32,943 nucleotides of DNA from Candidatus Epulonipiscium fishelsonii (lineage in GTDB: Bacteria > Bacillota > Clostridia > Lachnospirales > Cellulosilyticaceae): contig LJHD01000283.1 in assembly GCA_001983475.1 (NCBI GenBank), positions 1 through 32,943 of the forward strand, given 5' to 3'. A model generated the notes under the pieces. It ran no database searches, had not been told where the DNA came from, and worked only from the letters and a program-made list of their open reading frames with translations. Each line of letters opens with the position of its first letter. The first letter of the stretch is position 1. The position numbers and the translations under genes were made by a program. Below, piece by piece: positions 20,999 through 28,991 of this stretch.

Positions 20999-21695
20999 AA
21001 CTAGTCATATTGTGTAATACATTCTCAATTAAATAATCAAGAATAATATTGTTATCATATAAATAGTTCACTACTATACTCTGTTCCCAGATATCTCTAA
21101 AATCACTAAATCCATCCATAGTAATAATAAGCGGAACTATCAAACATATTACCCAAATAATTATAAATCCTTTTATCACTCCTAATCCAGCTCCTGCTAA
21201 CCTATTAAAAAAACCAATCACAGGTATATTGGCAAGAAAGTTTAAAAGCTTAAAAATTCTATTTAAAAGTACTCTTGCTATAATCCAAACAATCAATATC
21301 GATGTACCATTTACAATAATTTTTGTTAGATAGCTTGAGATATATTCCGCAAAGTTATTTGCATTAAATAACTCATATGCTTCAGAGTTATTGTTAAGTA
21401 TTATAGTATTTTGCAAAGCCTCTGGTATAAAACTTAAGTATTGTTGCAAAATATTAGCCTGATTTTGCAATCCTTGAACTATTTCCATTCCAGAGATATA
21501 TGTAAATATAGAAGTTCCTAATATTATTTCTAAATCCATCATTCCTAAAACTCCAGTAAAAATAGGATACAGTATAAATGCAATTACTAGAGCTAACACT
21601 GTTGACCCCAGCTCATATATAGTCATAACAAAGCCTTTTTTATAAGATAACCCTGCCATTACTAACATAAAGCTTAAAAATATTAAATCTATCAA
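20997..21695 (-). CDS. CvpA family membrane protein
   Basis: MIDLIFLSFMLVMAGLSYKKGFVMTIYELGSTVLALVIAFILYP; TTG start. Confidence 0.85.
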   Translation of the reverse strand: MIDLIFLSFMLVMAGLSYKKGFVMTIYELGSTVLALVIAFILYPIFTGVLGMMDLEIILGTSIFTYISGMEIVQGLQNQANILQQYLSFIPEALQNTIILNNNSEAYELFNANNFAEYISSYLTKIIVNGTSILIVWIIARVLLNRIFKLLNFLANIPVIGFFNRLAGAGLGVIKGFIIIWVICLIVPLIITMDGFSDFRDIWEQSIVVNYLYDNNIILDYLIENVLHNMTS

Positions 21696-21715
21696 TGTTC
21701 TTCACTTCCTTCTTA

Positions 21716-21771
21716 CTAAACAAGCCATAAAGCCCCTAGCTTTAGCTATGGGGATATACGGCTATTTAAGA
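21716..21771 (+). repeat. Solo IS605-type right-end-like hairpin, near-identical copy inside intron 2
   Basis: ttactaaacaagccataaagcccctagctttagctatggggatatacggctatttaag; copy at 28826..28884. Confidence 0.7.
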
Positions 21772-21817
21772 TATTTCCATTGTTATGAGCACCTATCTTA
21801 ATTCCTCACAGTATTTC

Positions 21818-22969
21818 TTATCTCTTTCTTAATCGGATTACACTATCTTTTTTCACTGCTATAACAAAATTACCTTCTTCATTATAAATTACTTTTTTTA
21901 CGTCTCCAATTGCATTATATTCAAAAAATTGTGCTCCTAATTTATTATATCCTTTAAAGTTATGTCCATCTCCTACTATAACCCCTTTATCATTAGCATA
22001 CATAAATTCCACTGGTCTATCAAAATCTAACTTTATCTTTAATTCCTCATTTGGTGTCATAATGTCTAGTTCTTCTGACCTAATTACAGTATCTTCATTT
22101 TCACTCATTAATACAGGTAAATATCCACCCGCCTTGGCTTGCTTGTTAAGATATGGCGTAAATAAAGTATATGTACTATCATATTGAACAATCATGTTAC
22201 CCAAAATATCATAAAAAGTAATAAATCTATCACCAATACTTGCCCATACTTCATCCGACACAAACTCAATCTCATATACAAGATTTTCTTTTTCCACATT
22301 TGCATACAGCATTGGGTCCAATCTCTCTATTTCTGGCTTGTTAATAGCAATTGCTCCAACAACTGATTCCAAACTCACTCCACCAACATAAAGATAACTT
22401 ACCATTATAAATTTATTGTTTGGAGAAACTTCCACCGAAACGGGATATGTTCCACTAGAAATAAAGCTGCCACTTTGTACATTAAGAAATCTTCCATTCT
22501 CGTTATATGCAGATATAATATGTCCTTTTTCAATTTCTTCAATTATAGCAACATTTCCAGATTGATTAATAGAAAAGTTCGCAATTGGATTTTGTACTAA
22601 TATATCAGCTTGTTTTCCTTTTTCATTAAATATAGTTATTTTTTTACTACCTTTACTTCCAATCGCAAAATAAGGATCTTTTTGTGAAAATCTCATTTCC
22701 TTTAAATTTAATGTATCAGACCAAATTTCATCCCCATTTACATCGTATGCAATTATACCATCATTTGTAATATGAATAATTTGTCCAGCATTAACTCCTA
22801 TATATTCTGTTTTAATTGGGTCAAATTCAAAAATCAACTCTCCTGATTCATATTTCTCAAATTGGTATATACTAGTTTTAAACTGAAATATAAGTATATA
22901 TCCTATAATAATAAATGTTATGGTAATGAAAATAATAGGTGTCAATTTTAATTGTTGTCTATGTGCCAT
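21818..22969 (-). CDS. DUF5711-like membrane-anchored beta-propeller protein
   Basis: N-terminal TM then repeated ITNDGIIAYDVNGDEIW-like blades. Confidence 0.75.
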   Translation of the reverse strand: MAHRQQLKLTPIIFITITFIIIGYILIFQFKTSIYQFEKYESGELIFEFDPIKTEYIGVNAGQIIHITNDGIIAYDVNGDEIWSDTLNLKEMRFSQKDPYFAIGSKGSKKITIFNEKGKQADILVQNPIANFSINQSGNVAIIEEIEKGHIISAYNENGRFLNVQSGSFISSGTYPVSVEVSPNNKFIMVSYLYVGGVSLESVVGAIAINKPEIERLDPMLYANVEKENLVYEIEFVSDEVWASIGDRFITFYDILGNMIVQYDSTYTLFTPYLNKQAKAGGYLPVLMSENEDTVIRSEELDIMTPNEELKIKLDFDRPVEFMYANDKGVIVGDGHNFKGYNKLGAQFFEYNAIGDVKKVIYNEEGNFVIAVKKDSVIRLRKR

Positions 22970-23027
22970 ATTTTTTCCTCCCCAGTACTTATAAGGTCTT
23001 GTTAATTTATATCAAAGGCACTTTATT

Positions 23028-23080
23028 TTGCTTGGGGGTTCATGGGCGCAACCACTGATGTGGTCTCCGCCCCCATAAAA
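23028..23080 (-). other. GC-rich nested hairpin, candidate TnpB-associated guide-RNA scaffold relic
   Basis: Minus: ttttATGGGGGCGgagACCACatcaGTGGTtgCGCCCATgaacccccaagc; strong GC contrast with surroundings. Confidence 0.4.
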
Positions 23081-23143
23081 CTTACTCCTATAATTTTTAA
23101 CAATTTTTTTATTTTAACTTAACAGCTCTCTTTATAATGAACT

Positions 23144-23167
23144 ACTCCCACTTGTAAAAGTGTGAGT
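23144..23167 (-). repeat. IS605-family right-end hairpin
   Basis: Minus: ACTCACACTTTTACAAGTGGGAGTAGTTCA downstream of the TnpB remnant. Confidence 0.6.
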
Positions 23168-23225
23168 TTCCCAGTCAATAGTAGTATTCTACTAAATATC
23201 CCTGAGCTATCCCCATAGTTGTTCA

Positions 23226-23417
23226 CTACTCTATAACTAACTTTAACAAATTAGAGGCGACATTAATGTCTCTATCATTGTTTGTCTTACATTTTGGACA
23301 TATCCATTCTCTAATATTTAAATCTTTCATCTTAACATTTATATATTGTTTTATTATGTCAATAGCCACTACCCCTGTAGTAATTAAACAATATAACAAA
23401 TAAGGGAAAAAGCTCAA
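23226..23417 (-). pseudogene. TnpA/TnpB fusion relic of an IS605 element
   Basis: YCLITTGVVAIDIIKQYI (TnpA C-terminus) joined to MKDLNIREWICPKCKTNNDRDINVASNLLKL (TnpB C-terminus). Confidence 0.85.
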
Positions 23418-23433
23418 AGGGCTTTTTCCCTTA
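23401..23433. terminator. Perfect inverted repeat, terminator-like
   Basis: TAAGGGAAAAAGC/GCTTTTTCCCTTA, 7-nt loop. Confidence 0.55.
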
Positions 23434-23496
23434 TCAGGATAACATATTTAGTCATATTATTTCTAAATTCGTTATCCTTAATAAAATTCCCTAGAG

Positions 23497-23525
23497 AAAA
23501 AGAGGCTTATCGCCTCTTTGTTTTT
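23497..23525 (-). terminator. Rho-independent terminator downstream of glgA
   Basis: AAAGAGGCgataAGCCTCTTTTTCTC on the minus strand. Confidence 0.8.
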
Positions 23526-23623
23526 AGTAACGAATAATAACCTATTGTTCTGTTACTCATTATTGTGAATAAGAAAGTTCAAACTCCCTTATTAGTTTGT
23601 GTTAAAATAATAAAAATTAAACA

Positions 23624-25192
23624 CTATTTATTATTATTTATATAATTTCCTAAATCTACTTTTACTTTATAAATTTTTTCAGCACATTCTTTCCATATAT
23701 TACTTACATCTAAATTAGCTTGGTTCCATAAAGCTGATATTTCTAAAACTGATTTATATAAATTAATATACTTTTTAGCAGATTCATTCCAGCCATATGA
23801 TTTTTCCATTCCATTTTTCATAATTTGTTTAAAATCTTCATGATCGTAATTATAGCAGTCATATGCTTCTTTTATTTTTTGGTATAACCAATACCCTGAA
23901 TACTCTTCAAATTCAAATCCTGTTCCTTCTTTAGTTTGATAGTTATAGTGGATAACAGTATCTTTTAGTCCACCCGTTTTTCTTACAATTGGAACAGTTC
24001 CATATCTCATTGCTATCAATTGGCCCAGTCCACATGGTTCAAATGCTGAAGGCATCAAAAATACATCGCATGCAGCATATATTTTTTGTGCTAACTCTTC
24101 ATTAAAATCTAAAAATACTCTAGCTCTATCTCCATAAACATAACTAAAGTGCTTAAACATATTTTCATATTCATATTCCCCAGTTCCAAGTAATACAAAT
24201 TGAACGTTAAGATCCATTAGTTTATCCAAGAACCATCTTCCGTCAATAGTTTGTTTCATAAGATCAAAACCTTTTTGATCTGTTATTCTTGATATAATAC
24301 CTATCATCATTGAGCGACTATTTTGTTTTAACCCAAACTCTTTTTGAAATTCTAATTTGTTCTTTTCTTTATTCCAAAGGTGATCTACATCATATGTTTC
24401 ATATATAAAAGGATCATCTGATGGGTCATATTTTTCTGTATCAATTCCGTTCAATATTCCAACCATACGAGTTGCAACTGTGTCTCTTAAAAGTCCATCC
24501 AATCCACATCCATATTCCCAAGTCTTTAATTCCTCTACATAAGACGGACTAACTGTTGTAACAAAATCGGCATAAACTAATCCTGCTTTTAAAAAGCTTA
24601 TTCCTCCATTAAACTCAATTTTATCAGCAGCTTTATATTCGCTTCCAAGCCCAAGTGTATCTAAAGCATAGTCTCCAAATAATCCTTGAAACTTCATATT
24701 ATGAATTGTAAAGATACTTCTTATATTTTCATATCTTTTATCCCATTTATATTTATCTTTTAAAAGCAAACATATTGGCCCAGTTTGCCAATCATTACAG
24801 TGAATTATATCTGGTATAAAACCTATATGTTGAATTGAGTCCAAAACTGCTTTGCAGAAAAAAGCAAATCTTTCATAGTCATCATCATACCCATATAATC
24901 CACCTCTATAGTAAAAATGATCATTTTTGAAAAAGTAAGTTGGTACAATTTTATCATCATAAAAAACTGAAACAGGATGCTGTTTCCAGCCTAAAAATAC
25001 ATCAAAGTTTATAGGCTCTTGGGCACTATCGTCAAAAAATCTCCCTTGCATCGATCCATAATATGGCATTGCAATCCTTACATCTACTCCTTGTGCCCTT
25101 AACTCTTTTGGTAGTGCACCAGCAACATCAGCAAGCCCTCCTGTTTTTGCGTATGGGGCTACCTCTGTTGATACAAATAAACATTTTAACAT
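23624..25192 (-). CDS. glgA: Glycogen synthase (GT5)
   Basis: MLKCLFVSTEVAPYAKTGGLADVAGALPKEL; PSAFEPCGLGQLIAMRYGTVPIVRKTGGL. Confidence 0.97.
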   Translation of the reverse strand: MLKCLFVSTEVAPYAKTGGLADVAGALPKELRAQGVDVRIAMPYYGSMQGRFFDDSAQEPINFDVFLGWKQHPVSVFYDDKIVPTYFFKNDHFYYRGGLYGYDDDYERFAFFCKAVLDSIQHIGFIPDIIHCNDWQTGPICLLLKDKYKWDKRYENIRSIFTIHNMKFQGLFGDYALDTLGLGSEYKAADKIEFNGGISFLKAGLVYADFVTTVSPSYVEELKTWEYGCGLDGLLRDTVATRMVGILNGIDTEKYDPSDDPFIYETYDVDHLWNKEKNKLEFQKEFGLKQNSRSMMIGIISRITDQKGFDLMKQTIDGRWFLDKLMDLNVQFVLLGTGEYEYENMFKHFSYVYGDRARVFLDFNEELAQKIYAACDVFLMPSAFEPCGLGQLIAMRYGTVPIVRKTGGLKDTVIHYNYQTKEGTGFEFEEYSGYWLYQKIKEAYDCYNYDHEDFKQIMKNGMEKSYGWNESAKKYINLYKSVLEISALWNQANLDVSNIWKECAEKIYKVKVDLGNYINNNK

Positions 25193-25250
25193 ATAATCTT
25201 TACACTCCTTTTATTATTATTTACCAAAGAATTCTTTTTAACAGTCTTCT

Positions 25251-26600
25251 TTATTCATTTAAAATTTTTAATTTTTGACCAACGAAGATTTTATCTCCAT
25301 CTTCAACCGCCATGTCATTCCATTCTAAAATATCAAGAACTCTTCCTTCTGAATTAAAATGTTTTTTACTAATACCTCTTAACGTATCGCCTTGTTCCAC
25401 AGAGTATATAATGTAGTCATCATTTTCTGTTACATCTTCTGATATAGCTTCTGTTGCTTTTTCTTCAGGTTCTTCTTCAACTTCTTCATTCACTTCAACT
25501 GTTACAGGTTGCAATTCTTCTTCAACTATTACAGGTTGTTCCTCACCCAATATTGTCGGATTTTGTGGAACGATTTCTTGCTGTTTAATTTCATTAAGTA
25601 TATTTACTGGAGCTTCTTCTTTTATAATATACTTTACACCATTTATTTCTTCTGTTTGTTGATTAAAATCTTCACTTTCGTTAAACACTGCTTGTGCTGG
25701 TGTAGTGATCAAGTTTGTATCTTGTGGAGTCCTTGTTAAAATAGCTCCCATTGCTAATAATCCCAAGCAAGCTGCAACAACCGAAAAATTAGTTTTTTGT
25801 TTTGTTTGATATTCTTGTTTACGACGAGAACCAATCTCTCTAAATTGTTTTACCACTTCATCCGGGTCTTCCTCTTTTTGACTTACAATAAACGGATTAT
25901 CAAGCATAAATTGTTGCATACAAGGATTTTTATCATAGTATAAATAAAAGCCAGTTTGTTCTTGTAATGAGTTCCCATTATAAACATAGAATGTTTCAAT
26001 TTTATTCAATGGATCAACTAGTAATAAAATTGTTTCCTTTTGGTCAAATATTTCTCGGTGAGCTTTAATCTCTGTTGATGTTAACATTGTACCATATCCT
26101 GGCTGCATATGTAACCACCCTAAAATTTCAGTATTAGGAAAATACTGCTCTTTTTTCTCAAGAATTGCTTGAACAGCTGGTATACTTATCCACGTTTCCC
26201 CTGGACCAAGTAAGTCTTCATCTATAGGAATTATCCCCGAAATAATATTTTCTTGCGTATCTGGATAATATTCTCCCACTAAAATAGCGGCTTTTTCTTT
26301 TGTTAAATCTGTTTTTGCATATTGATATAAGTAAGTATAAGCATAATCCTCAAGATACATTATGTATTCACAGTCTGTATCTCCAATTGGTCTTACAGAA
26401 TCTATGTTAGATAAAAGTTTTTCATATCTATCGCTGGGGTTCTCATAAAAATCATATTCCATCCCAGTCTGGTTTTGTACTTTAACATCTTCAACTTCTC
26501 TTTCTATTTTAATATTTTTCTTAGGTTGTATATTCTCTTGTTCTATTTTTTCATTATTTTTTTCAGAATTTTTTCGTGGATCATATATCATTTTCCCCAT
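25251..26600 (-). CDS. MPN/JAMM-like domain, TM helix and C-terminal LysM protein
   Basis: ILGWLHMQPGYGTMLTSTEI resembles GWYHSHPGFGCWLSGVD; TM FSVVAACLGLLAMGAIL; LysM YSVEQGDTLRGISKKHF...GQKLKIL. Confidence 0.8.
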   Translation of the reverse strand: MGKMIYDPRKNSEKNNEKIEQENIQPKKNIKIEREVEDVKVQNQTGMEYDFYENPSDRYEKLLSNIDSVRPIGDTDCEYIMYLEDYAYTYLYQYAKTDLTKEKAAILVGEYYPDTQENIISGIIPIDEDLLGPGETWISIPAVQAILEKKEQYFPNTEILGWLHMQPGYGTMLTSTEIKAHREIFDQKETILLLVDPLNKIETFYVYNGNSLQEQTGFYLYYDKNPCMQQFMLDNPFIVSQKEEDPDEVVKQFREIGSRRKQEYQTKQKTNFSVVAACLGLLAMGAILTRTPQDTNLITTPAQAVFNESEDFNQQTEEINGVKYIIKEEAPVNILNEIKQQEIVPQNPTILGEEQPVIVEEELQPVTVEVNEEVEEEPEEKATEAISEDVTENDDYIIYSVEQGDTLRGISKKHFNSEGRVLDILEWNDMAVEDGDKIFVGQKLKILNE

Positions 26601-26817
26601 TTGTATATTCGCCTCCTATTAAATTTATCTGTATCTCTGCATCCTAAAATTTATCCGTATCTTTAGAATACTACATTATTTGTAAAATTTTTAATCTTTT
26701 ATGTCATATTAGAAAATTTTTTTATTATATTTTTTTACATTTTTTTCACTTATGGAAAAATTTACCATTTTAAAATATAAATATTTTTTGTCAAATTGGT
26801 AAATTATATTAATAAAG

Positions 26818-27483
26818 GTGGTGTTAACCATGTTAAAAAATGGATTACTCAAACATCCAGCATATATTGATGCATATGCTCCTCACAATTTTCGTGATTT
26901 TTGTTGCACACTTTCTTACTATTTAGATTTGTATTTACCTATGTATCAGAATGAACTTGTTTTAGTTTGCATCGGTAGTGATAGATTAATGGGTGATAGC
27001 CTTGGGCCTTTAATTGGGTATAAATTAATGAATATTCAACATGCGAACTTAAAGGTTTACGGAACACTCGACAATCCTGTTCATGCAAAAAATCTTAAAG
27101 ATACATTAGATCATATAAATGCCGAACATCCTTCGGCCTTAATTATTTCCATTGATGCTTGTTTAGGAAATAAAGAAAATATTGGTTGTGTAGTTATTAA
27201 AGAAGGTTCTATAAAGCCAGGCATTGGTGTGGATAAAGATTTGCCACCTGTAGGACATCTTCATATTCTTGGAATTGTTAATTTAAGTTCTAGAATTAAA
27301 TCAAATAGCATAAATAAAATTAATGAGCCAGTTAGTTTAAGTGGCTTAATTCATCTAGATATTTTACAAAAAACTAGATTGTCTTTAGTCATGAAAATGG
27401 CTGATTTAATTTCTGCAGGCATTAGACATTGTAATTGGTTATATAATTATAAAAACAAATTACAACAAAATAGCCAATTATAA
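26818..27483 (+). CDS. yyaC: Spore protease YyaC-like
   Basis: VCIGSDRLMGDSLGPLIGYKL; ALIISIDACLGNKENIGCVVIKEGSIKPGIGVDKDLPPVGHLHILGIVN. Confidence 0.85.
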   Translation: MVLTMLKNGLLKHPAYIDAYAPHNFRDFCCTLSYYLDLYLPMYQNELVLVCIGSDRLMGDSLGPLIGYKLMNIQHANLKVYGTLDNPVHAKNLKDTLDHINAEHPSALIISIDACLGNKENIGCVVIKEGSIKPGIGVDKDLPPVGHLHILGIVNLSSRIKSNSINKINEPVSLSGLIHLDILQKTRLSLVMKMADLISAGIRHCNWLYNYKNKLQQNSQL

Positions 27484-28032
27484 CATATCCAAACAGAATT
27501 GTGATGTTCTATCTTAAATTTTAAAAATAACTATATTTTATTTATGCCAAATAACAAAGTAATATTTTATTTACATTACTATTAACTAAAAATTCAACCA
27601 TATTTATTTTCAATTATATAATATAATAACATTTTCTTATTTAAATTAATATTATTATATTATACCTAAAATTTAATAAAAATATAGGTACTTTTTTTTA
27701 AGATAAACAAAACTATCAATACAAATGACACTAACTATTTTATTATTCAACACAGTCAACTACATCAATAATTCAAGTTTTTAAAAACTAAGTTATCTAT
27801 TAAATATTACACATAAACGTTAATCTTTAATACACAATCAACTTAAGTTTAAAATTTACTATTAAACAAATTATCTTTTATGATGTAAACCATAGTTATT
27901 TGATTAAAATTACTTGTTTTTTTGCATATAAAATAGCAGTACAAATAAATGAAGATAGAACTTTATCACGGGACTTAGTATTAATCACAAAAAAACTTTT
28001 AAACAAGGAAATTTATAAGGGGGATATTTTAA

Positions 28033-28455
28033 ATGAATACAAAAAAATCAATTATAGTTACAGGACATGCGGATTTCGCTAAAGGGTTTAAAAATGCAAT
28101 TAAAATTTTACTTGGGGAAATCAGCCAAGCACATTTTATCGATTTACAGGATGACTTTTCGTCATATAAAATTGAACTAGAAAATTTAATTCAGGAATTA
28201 AGTGCTAATACTGATAAAGTTTTTATTTTTACGGATTTAGCAAATGGTTCACCTTTTAGTGTAGCTTCTAATATTTCTACAGATTTGCCAAATGTTAAAG
28301 TTTTTGGTGGTAGCAATTTAGCCATGGTACTTGAAACAATTACACAAATTTTATATGGTATTGAAAAAATTAATACAGATGAAATTTTGTTAGTAGGAAA
28401 AGAATCTGTTACTCTATTTGAAGCAGATAGATTATCCACAATTCTTAACGATTAA
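28033..28455 (+). CDS. PTS EIIA-Man/AgaF-type domain protein
   Basis: IIVTGHADFAKGFKNAIKILLG; FTDLANGSPFSVAS; GGSNLAMVLE; RBS AAGGGGG. Confidence 0.88.
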   Translation: MNTKKSIIVTGHADFAKGFKNAIKILLGEISQAHFIDLQDDFSSYKIELENLIQELSANTDKVFIFTDLANGSPFSVASNISTDLPNVKVFGGSNLAMVLETITQILYGIEKINTDEILLVGKESVTLFEADRLSTILND

Positions 28456-28479
28456 TATATATTTATATAAAATTTAAAG

Positions 28480-28514
28480 AAAAACCACTATCCATTTGGA
28501 ATAGTGGTTTTTTA
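28480..28514 (+). terminator. Rho-independent terminator after EIIA gene
   Basis: AAAACCACTATccatttggaATAGTGGTTTTTT. Confidence 0.85.
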
Positions 28515-28552
28515 TTAAGTCTAAACAATTTTGTTAAATTATTCTAACTAAT

Positions 28553-28651
28553 CTATTTTTTGCATTCTGCAGAATTTGTGCTAGAAGAGTTTATTCTATT
28601 TTCTAATTCTTTTTTCAAATCTTCATATCCAGATTTACCTAAAAGTGCAAA
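28553..28651 (-). CDS. pgi: Glucose-6-phosphate isomerase, exon 2 (C-terminal 32 residues)
   Basis: FALLGKSGYEDLKKELENRINSSSTNSAECKK*, the expected Pgi C-terminal continuation after YKRNM. Confidence 0.93.
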   Translation of the reverse strand, partial: FALLGKSGYEDLKKELENRINSSSTNSAECKK

Positions 28652-28709
28652 GTAGGATAAGCATTCAACGCCTTACTATATCTAGCAGGTTTTCAAATAC
28701 TCTCCCCAA

Positions 28710-28743
28710 GAACCGTACGTACACCTCTCAGCGTATACGGCTC
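28710..28743 (-). ncRNA. Group II intron domain V (intron 2)
   Basis: GAGCCGTATACGCTGAGAGGTGTACGTACGGTTC. Confidence 0.96.
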
Positions 28744-28825
28744 ACAATCTATCAATCTGTATTGCCATTGTGTAAATGTTACCTTCATGCTATAAGTTGG
28801 TGACACGAGCTTTAAATAAAGATTT

Positions 28826-28884
28826 AATAGCCTTATATCCCCATAAGCTAAAGCTAGGGGCTTTACGGCTTGTTTAGTAAAAGT
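28826..28884 (-). repeat. Solo IS605-type right-end-like hairpin inside intron 2
   Basis: Minus: tactaaacaagccgtaaagcccctagctttagcttatggggatataaggctatta; matches 21716..21771. Confidence 0.7.
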
Positions 28885-28991
28885 ACTTTGAAATAGTAGC
28901 AACTAAATTTTATTATAGTAAGGAACCATAACAGCAGCTCTCCCTTTGAAAGTTGTGTACTTTTTTATTCATGATAGAGAAACCAAAAATT

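Noticed and set aside
28693-28902. 69-aa minus-strand ORF overlapping intron 2 domain V
   Set aside because: Runs through the ribozyme domain V and the eroded HNH remnant; not an independent gene.
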